NCBI RefSeq assembly: GCF_051148895.1 | Contig: NZ_CP154625.1 | Span: 1,364,001-1,428,000 of the forward strand | Origin: Terrisporobacter vanillatitrophus | GTDB lineage: Bacteria; Bacillota; Clostridia; Peptostreptococcales; Peptostreptococcaceae | Reading direction: 5' to 3' | DNA length: 64,000 nucleotides | In this document: piece after piece, positions 25,417 through 37,100 of the stretch | Numbering within the stretch: the first letter of the stretch is position 1 | Layout of the letters: every line of letters begins with the position of its first letter | Made by a program: the position numbers and the translations under genes | The notes under the pieces: generated by a model | The model's input: only the letters and a program-made list of their open reading frames with translations | The model's database searches: none | What the model was told of the DNA's origin: nothing

Positions 25417-26415
25417 ATGACTAGAGAATATATAGGAGTACCTTTAGGAGATCCAGCAGGAATAGGACCAGAGATTGTGGTTAAATCCATAGCTCAAGAG
25501 GAAACAAATACTTATGGAAACATAGTTGTATTTGGAAATAAGGAAATATTAGAAAAAGCCATAGAAGTTTGTGAAGAGGATATGAAAATAAAACTTATAG
25601 AAAATCCAGAAGATGGGCACTACAACAACAGTACATTAAACTTAGTAAACATAGATAACATAGATATGAACAAATTTGAACCAGGACAAGTTAGTGGAAT
25701 GTGTGGAAAGGCTGCTTTTGAATATTTAGCTAAATCAATAGATTATGCAATGGCAGGAAAAGTTAAAGCTATAGCAACTACACCACTTAATAAAGAGTCA
25801 TTTAAAGCAGGCAATGTGCCATATATAGGACACACAGAAGTATTAGAAGATTTAACAAAAACATACAATCCTTTGACTATGTTCCAAGTAAGAAATTTAA
25901 GAGTATTCTTCTTAAGCAGACACGTATCTCTGAGAAAAGCTTGCGACTTAGTTACTGAGGAAAATATGTATGAATTTATAATAAGATCAAAAGAAGCTCT
26001 AAGACAATTAGGAATAGATAATCCTAAAATAGCAGTGGCAGGTTTAAATCCTCACTGTGGAGAGCATGGGTTATTTGGAGATGAAGAAAGAGAAATAGAA
26101 CCAGCAATAGACAGAGCAAGAAAAGAAGGAATAGACGTGGTAGGTCCAATAGGAGCAGACTCAGTATTCTTCTTTGGATTACAAGGAAAGTTTGATGCAG
26201 TACTTTCTCTTTATCATGACCAAGGTCATATAGCTACAAAAACTGTAGATTTCCACAGAACTATATCAATAACAAATAACATGCCTTTCTTAAGAACATC
26301 AGTTGACCATGGAACAGCATTTGATATAGCTTGGAAAAACATAGCAAACGAAATAAGTTTAGTAGAAGCCATAAGACTTGCTGGAGAGTATGCTCCAAAC
26401 TTTAATAAAAAGTAA
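25417..26415 (+). CDS. pdxA2: PdxA2-type 4-phospho-threonate/erythronate dehydrogenase
   Basis: A 332-residue member of the PdxA family. It has GDPAGIGPEIVVKS at the start, the metal-binding GHTEVLEDLT (His) and YHDQGH (two His), and the NPHCGEHGLFGDEE segment. PdxA proper makes a vitamin B6 precursor. Next to a DUF1537 kinase and a GntP permease this is better read as the PdxA2 branch, which oxidises and decarboxylates the 4-phosphorylated acid sugar to dihydroxyacetone phosphate. TGGAGGAA precedes the ATG at 25417. Confidence 0.87.
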   Translation: MTREYIGVPLGDPAGIGPEIVVKSIAQEETNTYGNIVVFGNKEILEKAIEVCEEDMKIKLIENPEDGHYNNSTLNLVNIDNIDMNKFEPGQVSGMCGKAAFEYLAKSIDYAMAGKVKAIATTPLNKESFKAGNVPYIGHTEVLEDLTKTYNPLTMFQVRNLRVFFLSRHVSLRKACDLVTEENMYEFIIRSKEALRQLGIDNPKIAVAGLNPHCGEHGLFGDEEREIEPAIDRARKEGIDVVGPIGADSVFFFGLQGKFDAVLSLYHDQGHIATKTVDFHRTISITNNMPFLRTSVDHGTAFDIAWKNIANEISLVEAIRLAGEYAPNFNKK

Positions 26416-26435
26416 GCTACAATTTATCCATATAA

Positions 26436-26495
26436 AACAATGTATCTAAATTAAGGTCACAGGCTAATGGGTGTGACAAGTTTAGATACATTGTT
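26436..26495 (+). promoter_or_regulatory. Two-tier hairpin between pdxA2 and the permease gene
   Basis: A 15-bp perfect outer stem (AACAATGTATCTAAA at 26436-26450 with its complement at 26481-26495) encloses a 6-bp inner stem (GTCACA 26456-26461 with TGTGAC 26472-26477). No T run follows, so it is not a standard terminator. It could be an mRNA stabiliser, a structured leader or a small insertion sequence relic. Confidence 0.6.
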
Positions 26496-26564
26496 ACTAA
26501 AGTTTATTAAATGTAATTTATATAAAATTAAAAATTAAAAATTTATTAACTTGGGGGAATCATA

Positions 26565-27956
26565 ATGAATAACGAATTAATCGTATCAGGACCACAAATA
26601 TTAATAGGTCTAGGCCTTGGAATAACATTATTAATATTTATGATGTTAAAAACTAAGGTACATCCATTCTTAGCAATGATAATTTGTGCATCAATAACAG
26701 GATTAGTTGGTGGAATGGCGGCTGGAGATGTAGTAAACAGTATAACAACTGGATTTGGTAATACACTTGGTAGTATAGGTATAATTATTGGATTTGGTGT
26801 TATGATGGGTGAAATATTTGAAGTATCTGGAGCAGCAAAAAAGATGGCTCAAATATTTGTTCAAAAATTAGGTAAAGGTAGAGAAGAATTAGCTCTAGCT
26901 ATTACAGGATTTTTAGTATCAATACCAATTTTCTGTGATTCAGGATTTGTAATTTTATCACCACTGGCAAAATCAATATCAAGAAACACTAAAAAATCAG
27001 TTATATCTTTAGGTTTATCACTAGCTCTAGGTTTAGTTATTACACATACATTAGTGCCACCTACTCCAGGACCAGTAGGAGTTGCAGGTATATACGGTGC
27101 AAACGTGGGAACAACATTATTACTTGGAATTGTTTGTGCCATACCGATGACTTTAGTAGGACTTCTTTATGCTAAGTATATAGGAAAAAAACAATATAAA
27201 GTTCCAAGTGAAGATGGTGAAAGCTATTTAAGTAGCGCAGATTTAGGAGCAATTGCTCATGACGAAGTAGCAGCAACTTTAATAGGTAGTGAAGAAGTAT
27301 TACCATCAGCACTTATGTCATTTATGCCAATATTTGTACCAATAATATTAATATTGATGAAAACGATTACAACACAAATGGCCCTAGAAGGTGGATTTAT
27401 AGAAGTGATAAACTTCTTAGGAGCTCCTGTTATAGCTGTTGGTTTAGGATTAATAATAGCAATATATGGACTAGGTAAAAATCAAGACAAAAAAGAAATA
27501 ACAACTACTATGGAAAAAGGTATAAAATCTGCGGGGGTAATAATGTTAGTTACTGGTGCAGGTGGAGCTTTAGGTATGATAATAAGAGATTCTGGTGCAG
27601 GAGACTATATAGCAGGACTTATAGCAAATACAGCACTACCAGCAGTAATAATACCATTTGCCATATCATCAATAGTAAGATTAATACAAGGAAGTGGTAC
27701 TGTTGCCATGACAACAGCAGCATCTGTAACAGCTCCAATGATGGCAACACTTGGATTATCACCAGAGCTTGCAGTATTATCAGCTTGTATGGGTTCATTA
27801 GTATTCTCTCACTTTAATGATTCTTACTTCTGGGTTGTTAACAGAACTTTAGGAGTTACTGAAGTTAAGGAACAATTAAGAGGTTATTCTATAGCAAGTA
27901 CAATAGTATGGGCTGTAGGATTTGTAGAGTTAATGATATTAAATATGTTTATGTAA
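26565..27956 (+). CDS. GntP-family gluconate/acid-sugar permease
   Basis: A 463-residue membrane permease of the GntP family with about twelve hydrophobic segments. Recognisable stretches are LVGGMAAGDVVNSITTGFGNTLGSIG near the start (about residues 45-70), SIPIFCDSGFVILSPL, HTLVPPTPGPVGVAGIYGAN, and MGSLVFSHFNDSYFWVVN near the end. These transporters import aldonic acids with protons or cations. As the last gene of the acid-sugar operon, it most likely brings in threonate or erythronate. GGGGGAAT precedes the ATG. Confidence 0.9.
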   Translation: MNNELIVSGPQILIGLGLGITLLIFMMLKTKVHPFLAMIICASITGLVGGMAAGDVVNSITTGFGNTLGSIGIIIGFGVMMGEIFEVSGAAKKMAQIFVQKLGKGREELALAITGFLVSIPIFCDSGFVILSPLAKSISRNTKKSVISLGLSLALGLVITHTLVPPTPGPVGVAGIYGANVGTTLLLGIVCAIPMTLVGLLYAKYIGKKQYKVPSEDGESYLSSADLGAIAHDEVAATLIGSEEVLPSALMSFMPIFVPIILILMKTITTQMALEGGFIEVINFLGAPVIAVGLGLIIAIYGLGKNQDKKEITTTMEKGIKSAGVIMLVTGAGGALGMIIRDSGAGDYIAGLIANTALPAVIIPFAISSIVRLIQGSGTVAMTTAASVTAPMMATLGLSPELAVLSACMGSLVFSHFNDSYFWVVNRTLGVTEVKEQLRGYSIASTIVWAVGFVELMILNMFM

Positions 27957-27963
27957 TATATAA

Positions 27964-27999
27964 GGGTGTCTCACTGAAAATAGTGAAACACCCTTTTTT
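27964..27999 (+). terminator. Intrinsic terminator of the acid-sugar operon
   Basis: GGGTGTCTCACT at 27964-27975 pairs with AGTGAAACACCC at 27982-27993 with one mismatch; seven T follow. Confidence 0.88.
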
Positions 28000-28056
28000 A
28001 TTTGATTTAAAAGTATAAAATTATAATTGAAAATAAAATGTAAATATAAAAATCGA

Positions 28057-28085
28057 TTGAAAAATATGGATATGAAGGTTATATT
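28057..28085 (+). promoter_or_regulatory. Probable promoter of the full-length rhs gene
   Basis: TTGAAA at 28057-28062 and TATATT at 28080-28085, with a 17-base spacer, lie about 100 bases before the rhs start. No comparable arrangement was found in front of the orphan cassettes I examined. Confidence 0.5.
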
Positions 28086-28189
28086 ATTATGTGGTAAATT
28101 TGTTAAAATAAAAAAGGAAGGGAGATAAGTGTTATTAAGCAAGTTTAACAGGTTTTGTAAATAAATTTTAAGTAAATACGGGGGAAAAA

Positions 28190-31100
28190 TTGAAAAAGAG
28201 TACATTTATTAAAATTATTTCGTATATATTGACTATATGTATAACTGTAACAAATATACCTATGTCAGTATTTGCAGAAGAAATCTCAAAGTCTAATTCT
28301 ACAGTAGAAGAGGGTGTAGAAGAAATGACTGAAGGAATAATTGAAAAAACTAAGAACAAAACTGTTTATCAGTTGAAAAATGGATTAAAGAAGGAAGTTA
28401 TCCATGATTCTAATATAAGATATTATGATGATGGAAAACTAATTGATAATGATCCATCTTTAGTTGAAATTAAAGAAGATAAAACAAGTAGTAATACAGA
28501 TTTAGCTGATTATGCTTATGAAAATAAAGACGGTGAAAATAAACATTATTTCCCGGAGAAGGTATCTGACGACACACCTATATTATTAGAAAATAATAAA
28601 TATCAAATCTCGATGCATCCTATTATGGATGAAAGTAAAAAAGTAAAATTAGGAAAAGAAAAAACTACTAATATCTATGATGAAGAAGTAAATATCCCAA
28701 TAAAGGCTTCTTATGAATTTAATGAGTTGGATAGTGAAATAGAGTATATATCTTATGATAATGGAATTAAAGAAAATATTATTCTAAATAAAGTTCCAGA
28801 GTCAAATAAATTTGAATTTGAAATATATGCAAAATACTTAGAAGCTAAAAAGTGTGAGATAGAGGAAAGTATAGTATTTTACGATAAAGATACAAAGGAA
28901 GTAGTTGCTAGTATAGACGCACCGTTTATGAATGATGCAACTAACAAAGCATACAGTGAAGATATAACTTATGATATAAAGCTTAAAGAAGATTCAGAAG
29001 ATGTATATATTTTAACTATGACAGTAGATGAAGACTATCTTAATAGTAAGGATAGACAATATCCGGTTAAAATTGATCCAACTATTACATGGACAGGTGA
29101 CAGTAATATAATAGACACTTACATAATAAGTGGTTCATCATATGCAGATGTAAACTTCTATAATAGTGGAACCACAGCTTTTCCTGTAGGTACAGGTAGC
29201 CAAGGAATAAATAGAAGTTTAATCAAAGGTAAGAAATTATTTAGCACAGTTGAAGGTAAGTATGTTGAAAAAGCAACATTAACATTAAGTGAAACTAGTA
29301 ATAATGATTCATTAAACAAAATCAATGCATATCGTATTATTGACGACTGGAACGAAAAAACTGTTACTTGGAATAATAAACCAAGATACAATACTAGTGA
29401 TGGTGCATATGGTTCTTTTACAACAACAGGTACACTATACAAAGAAAGAAATTTAAATTTAACAACTTATGCAAAAAAGGTTGCAAATGGTCAGATAAAA
29501 GATTATGGGCTTATGCTAAAAGCAGAGGATGAAACTACATCTACGGGAAAATACTCTAAGTTTTATGGATCAAGACATTCAAATACATCTCTAAGACCAA
29601 AGCTTGAATTAGAATATTATGATATTCCTCAACAGCCTACAAGCGTAGGCGTTAGTCCTCAATATATGAATGGAACTAAAGGGTTAAAAGTTTCTTGGGA
29701 AGGTATTGTCTCAACAACTTTAAGTCGTGTAGAATATAGAGTTTCTAAGTGTGATGACAGTGGAGAAGAAATAGACCCACAATATATACCATATAAAACA
29801 CTGAAAACAACAAGTAGCTCAAGTGGAAGTGCAACAATATCTGATGCAATAAACTGGCCATCTGGAAGATATAGAATTTATGTAAGGGGAGTTGACAATA
29901 GGAATATAAGTGGAGTCGGAAGATGGAGGGCTATATATATAGATAAAACAAAACCAGTTATAGAATCAATGTCAGTAACACCAATATCTTCTTCAACTAA
30001 TCAAATAGGGCCTGAAAATATATCTATATCATGGAAAGTTAATGAAAAATATTTGAAAGATGTGCAATACAGTATTGATGAAGGAAGCTATTCTTCTGTA
30101 GGAAGTGCAGCTATATTAAATTCAAAGTATACTATATCATCATCCAAGTTTAATGATTCTAAATCATATAAAATAAGACTAAAAGCTATAGATAAATCGG
30201 GAAATATTAGTTCTATTAAAAGTGCAGATGTATACATTGATAAAACTGCTCCCAAAATAGGTGAACTTGAACTAAAGGATTCTTCAGGAAATATTGTAAC
30301 AGATATTTGGACTAGAGAAAAAAAACCTCAGATATGCTTTAGTAATGTAACTGAAGAAGGTTCAGGTATTGCCATAGAAAATATAAAATATAATGTAGTA
30401 AAATCAGGAGATGATAAACCAGAAAGTTATTCTTCTCCTAACGATATAACATTTACATCTAGTGTGAATCCTTATGAAGGTTATTTCTATAGAAATACTG
30501 AAGGTTATTCGGGGGCTTATGATATATATGTAAAAATCACAGATAAAGCTGGAAATGTAACTATAGAAAGAGTTACATCAAAAAGAGATACCATAGGGCC
30601 AACGGGAAGTATACAGGTTGAAAATTTAACAAGTTCTACAGAATTATTAAGTAATACTATAAATATTACAGGTATTGTTGAAGATAAAGATGGAAGTGGA
30701 ATTAAGACAAGTAATATTACGTTGCATAAATTAGATGCCAATGGACAAGAGGATACAAGTTTCCAACCAGTGGTAATTTATGAAAATGCAACTATATCAA
30801 ACTCAACAGCTTTTGATACAAAAAAATTAGAAAATGGAAAATATATATTAAAGCTTTATGTTGAAGATAATGTAGCTTACAAAAAAACAATAACAAAAGA
30901 AATTACTATTGCTAATAAAATAAATGCTCCTAAATTAATTAGTAACCCAATAAAGGATAACCCAGCGACTGTAAGTTGGCGTTATGATGATAGTAGTATG
31001 ATAATTTCAGGAATTCAATATAAACTTAGCGATAGCAATGAATGGGTTGAGGTGAAAGATTCAAATAAAAGCACAGGAGACTTTACTGTCAACTTACCAG

Positions 31101-34100
31101 AAATAAATGGAGAATATGAAGTTAAAGTTAGAGCTATAGATAAATATGGATTTGAAGGCGACGAAAGTGCCGTAATGTGTACCGTAGACAGGCAAAATCC
31201 TACAGTAAATATTACATCTGTTGACAATGGAATTGTAAAGGGAACTGTAACAGATGAAAATTTTTCAGAGTGGAAAATCTATATAAAAAAAGAAAGTGAA
31301 GAAGATAGTTCATACCAATTTTTACTAGAAGGTAACAATAGTGTAGAAGATAAGATAATAGGTATTTTAGATTTACAAGATTTTGAAGTTGGAACATATA
31401 ATATAAAACTTGTTGGAAAAGATATTGTTGGTAACGAAGAGTCTTCTGTTGTAAGTTTTGAAAAAAATGAAGATTTTACGAATGCACAATTAATACAACC
31501 AAGTTTTAGAGTTGAAAGAGAATATTATCAAGACTATAATAGCCATAGCATTGTTTTAAAATCTACTAAAAATGAACTTTCATTGAAATATGAAGGATTA
31601 AACTTATTAAGTATGTTTATGGGAACTACTAATTGGTATGTTGATAACAAAAATGTAGGAGCAGGTTCTAAATATGAAGATGATTTCTCTAAATATGAGA
31701 GAAATAAAAATTATCAAATATCAGTAGTAAATAAAGATTTATTAGGCAATGTTAAGTATAGTATGCCCTTAATAAAAAATTATGAAGTGAAGAATATTTC
31801 ATTATCTGATGCAAATTCATCTAGTAATAGTATAGTTAAAAATATAAAATTTGATGATAAAATAGCTAGTTTTAGATTACTATATACCAATATAGCCAAA
31901 GAAATAAGTTATGAAATTAAGATTGGTAATGGTGAATACACTAAAATTAATCCAGAAGAAACATACAATATAATTGATTTATCTGATGAAATTGAAACAG
32001 AGAGCATTTTTATTAGAGTTAGTGGTACTAATAATTCTGATATACAAAATTTAAATGATATAAGTTTACAGCTTGACTATTTAAATAAAGAATATTTTAC
32101 AATCTCAGATATTGAAAATTACAGACCAGAAAATTTATCAGCAAAAGATAAAATTAATTATAAAACTTATATTAAGTGGGATATACCAGAAGGTGAATTT
32201 CCAAAAGATATATATTATGAAGTTTATAGAGGAACGGAGCCTAATTTCAAACCTTCTAGTTATACATTAGTAGCTAAAGATGTACAGGCTGGGTACTGGA
32301 GTGAACCTAATATTAATTATTCCAGCACTTTCTATTATAAAATACGAGCAGTAAAACGTAATAAAGATGGTAGTATAATTGAAGCAAGCTCATATTCTGA
32401 TGAAGTCTCTAGTACAGTAGTAGATTCAGATGAATATACAAAGAGAATGGGAATAAAGGAATATTGGGAATATGTTGATGTTGAAATGCCTAATGGCACA
32501 GGTCATATAGAAAAAAGTGAAGGAAACTTTGTATATCAACAAACAGATGCAGTCTTACCTAATGAAGAATTAGAAGTAAATTTAAATCGTACATATAACA
32601 GTAAATCCAGTGCAAAATCAGCTTTTGGTATTGGATGGAACCATGACTACGATATAGAAATACTGAGCTTATGTGAAAATGATAAATTAGATGAAGGCAA
32701 AATTGCCTTAAAAGATAGTACAGGAACAATATATTATTTCTATAAAAAATATGATGGTACTTATATATCAACCATGGGTAAATATATTAACTTATTAAAA
32801 GAAGATATAACAGATGAAGTTAAGATACCTGATAGAAGTGCAACATCACAAGGAAATGCTGAAATAACTAAAACTATTAATAGTTCATATACAATTACTA
32901 CAAAAGATAATAACACGTATAGATTTAATAGTGGTGGACAGTTAATATATATGTCAGATGCAAATAATAATTTCTTACTATTTGAATATGACAATAACAA
33001 AGGTTTAATAAGCAAAATAACTACAAGTAAAAATATACCTATAGAGTTTGTTTATAATGATGTTCCAGGACAAGATTTATTAACAGTAAAAGAAATTATT
33101 CTTCCTGACAATAGTAAAATACAATATAATTATAAAAACTCAAAACTAATCAGCGTAGACAAAGTTGGAGAAAAAGAAACCATAACATATAAATATGAAT
33201 ACGATAGCTACGACAGTAATGGAAAAGTAAATAAAGTTTTGGATGCAGAAGGTAACTCTTATGGAATAAACTATGATTCGGAACATAGGGCCAATGAAAT
33301 AGTATATCCTCATGCTAGTAATTTGTTTGCAGAGACTGTAAACCTTGAATATTCGGATAAGGCTACAAAAACTACGACTAAAAAATTAGTTAATGGAAAT
33401 GTAAGATCTAGTGAAGTTGATGAATTTGACTCTGCCTTTGGTAATTGTTTGAGAAGTACAGATGCTGAAGGTTTCACAACTACTTATGAATATACAAATA
33501 ATCTAAGAACTAAAGAAACTTCACAAGTAGATTATCAAGCATTAGAAAATGAAAAAGTTGTTTGGAAAAAAACAGAAAAATCAGAAACTACAAGCTATGA
33601 TAATGATGAAAATGTAACTAAAGAAACAGAGGAAGATGGATCAACTTCTTCATATCAATATAATAATGATAAAAATAATGAGGCGTTAAATGATTTACCA
33701 ACATCCTTAACAGAATATGATGGGGATGGAAAACTTATAACTGATGAAATATATGAGTATGACCAATATGGTAATACAACAAAAGTATACGATAAAATCA
33801 CAAATACAACATTACTTACAACATATACAGAAGATGGTGAAGTTGAGAGTGAAACAGAAATACTAGGTTCACCAAGCTCTGGAAATGTACAAAGTGAAGC
33901 AAAATATACTTATTCTTATGATGAAAAAGGAAATAAAACAGAAATAAATACAGAAGTAGCTGATGGTACTAAGGTTGTCACAACTACAGTATATGATGTA
34001 ATGGGAAGACAAATATCTTGTGAAGAAATATTCACTGAAACTAGTGGAAAAACAAGTAAAAAAATCACAACTAATACTTTTGATTCTTTTGGAAGACTAA

Positions 34101-37100
34101 TAAAAACAGTGTACCAAGAAGGAGATAAAGTAACTACAACTGAGAAATCCTATTATCCAAATGGAACTACAAAAAGTGAAACAGCAGAAGATGGAACAGT
34201 TACAACATATACTTATGATGAAATGAATAGAGAAGCAAGTGAAACTGTACAAAAAGATACCTTAACTAAAACTTGGAATACAACGTATAGCTATGAAACG
34301 GTAGAAACATTTACAGGTGGAGGAACTAAAAGAACTGAATATTCATTTGTAAGTACAGAAACAAATCCAGATGGTTATATTATAGGCCAAACTTATCAAG
34401 ATGCATTAGGAAGAACTATAAGGGAAAAAGAAAATGGAGTTTATGTAGACTTAACTTATGATGGCCAAGAAAACATAATAACTAAATATGAAGCAGGGCA
34501 AAATGCTGGTAGTGAAAAAGGTAATCTTTCAGTATTTCTATATGATAGTCTAGGAAATCAAACAACATCTATGCTTAATCCAGCTTATGATTCAAATGCA
34601 AAAACATTCTATGTAGATGGAGACAATACAATAACCACAACAAAAAAGTATGATTCATCAGGAAATGTAATTGAAGACATAGATGGAGAAGGAAACTCTA
34701 CAAAATATGAGTATGATGAAGAAGCAAGAATATCAAAAGTAATACTTCCTGACTCAGAAAATAATATAACTAGTTTTACTTATGACAAAATAAATACAGA
34801 TGGTACAACAAGTACTGTAGTTACAGATGCAAATGGTAATAGAAGTGAGACAATAACTAATTCTCAAGATCTTGCAGTATTAATTAAGGATCTTGGTGAT
34901 GGGTTTATAAACTCAATAACTACAGCAACAGAATATAATTCAAAAGATAATGTGGTTAAAGAAACAAACACAGAAGGAAATTACAAAACTTATGAGTATG
35001 ATGACAAAGAGCGTTTAAGTGCGCTAAATTACTACGATTCTAAAAATAATAGAACTCTAAGAACAGAATATAAATATGAAAGTGATATATTGGATAACTT
35101 AGTAGCCATGATTGATTATAAACAATCAGGAGACAAGCTAAATCTATATAGATACACAGGATATACTTATGATAAACTTAAGAGACTAGTAGGCTATGCT
35201 GAGCTAGATGCTGATGATATATCAGGTGACTTGCCGACAGATGAGGAAATAGCTAGCCATAAAATTACTTATGAGTATGATATAGACGACAACATAACAA
35301 ATGTAACATATCCTTCGTCTACATCTAGTGATGTAAAAGGACTAAAATTCACTTATAATAGTGATAAATGGTTACAAAAAATAGAAGCAAAAGTTGGATT
35401 AAGCAACAAACTTCTTAGAGAATACAACTACTTAAACGATGGAAAAGTTGCAAGTATAAAAGATTACAGAGACTTTGCAAAAGGAAGCACAAACATTTAC
35501 ACACTTAGAAGTTTTAACTACGATAATTTTGGAAGAGCTACAAATATTACTTATATTGACAGTGGTAACGAGGAAGTGCTAGAAAAATATGAATACACTT
35601 ACAATAAAAATAACCACATAATGAGTGAATATTTATATAATAACTACACTAGTACTACTCAGCGTGACGAAGATTCACCTAACACAATAGTTGATGAGTT
35701 ACGTGAATACAAATACGACAAACTTGGAAGACTTACAGAAACAAATATAAATGATAATATATCAAATACAATAAGTAACACTGCTTATACTTATGATAAA
35801 GTAGGTAACAGAGTTAAAGAAGTTAAAGATGGAAAAACAACTACGTACACATATAACTCACTAAATCAGTTAGTTTCAAGTGTTGAAGTAGGCTCAGAAG
35901 ATTCAGAAGGTGGAGGCGAAGAATCATCAGATGATGATGGAGAGTCCCACACCACACTATCAGATAAGACATATACTTATGATGGAAATGGAAATCAGTT
36001 AAGAGAATCAGATAGTGTAACAAATGAAGTAAAATGCTATACTTACGATGCAGCAGATCGCATGAATAATGCTATGTTTACAAAAGCTGGTATAGTAACA
36101 TTAAATCAAGTAAACACTTACAACGGAAATGGTCAGAGAGTTGAAAAATCAGAAAATGGTCAATCAACTAAGTACTATTACCAAAATGACGCAGTACTTT
36201 ATACAACTGGCAAAGCTGATACTTCAACAGAATTAGAAGAACCAGATGACACTGAAATACTTACAGGAGTAACTAGTCTTAATTTAATGGGAAATAGCGA
36301 AAATGCTATTGCAACAGTTAGAGATATTTCAAGTACTGAAGGTGAAAAATACTACTTCTACAACAAAGACATGCGTGAAAGTACAACAAACCTTGTAAAT
36401 GTAGAAGGTAAAAGTGAAGTATCATATGAATATACGGACTTTGGTGAAACAGAAATAAATGGAGATGAAAACTTCTACAACGAAATCTGCTACACAGGTG
36501 GAATTTACGATAATAAAACAGGGCTATATTATTTAAATGCTAGATACTACAATCCTGAAGATGGAAGATTTTTAACAGAAGATACTTATCGTGGAGAATT
36601 TACAGACCCAAGTAGTTTGCACCTATATGCTTACTGTGTAAATAACCCAGTAGCTTATACAGATCCAAGTGGTCACTTCCCAGTTTGGGGTGTAATTAAT
36701 GCTGCATGGGGAGCCTATGACGGGTATCAGTATGCTAAAAAGAAAAATCTAAGAGGTTGGAAAAAAGCAGGAGCCATAGCAGGTGGTGCAGTACTTGGTA
36801 CAATAAATCCATTTAAAAAATTAAAAGTAGCTAAAAAGATAAAAAGAGTAGTAAAAGTAGCTAAAAAGCGTAAGAGTACAAAAGTTTACGCTAAGAGAGT
36901 TTATAAGACTGTTAGGAAATCAAGTAAACCTAAGGCTAGTTCAAGAAAAATATCTAAAAAAGTAAGTAAAGTTTCTAGCAAGAAAAAGACTACTACAAAT
37001 ACGAAGATAAGAAGAACTAGTAATAAAAAAGTTAATAATAAAGATGCTTCAGTTTGTTTTGAGGCTGGAACTTTAGTATCAACTGAAGAAGGGTTAGTTC

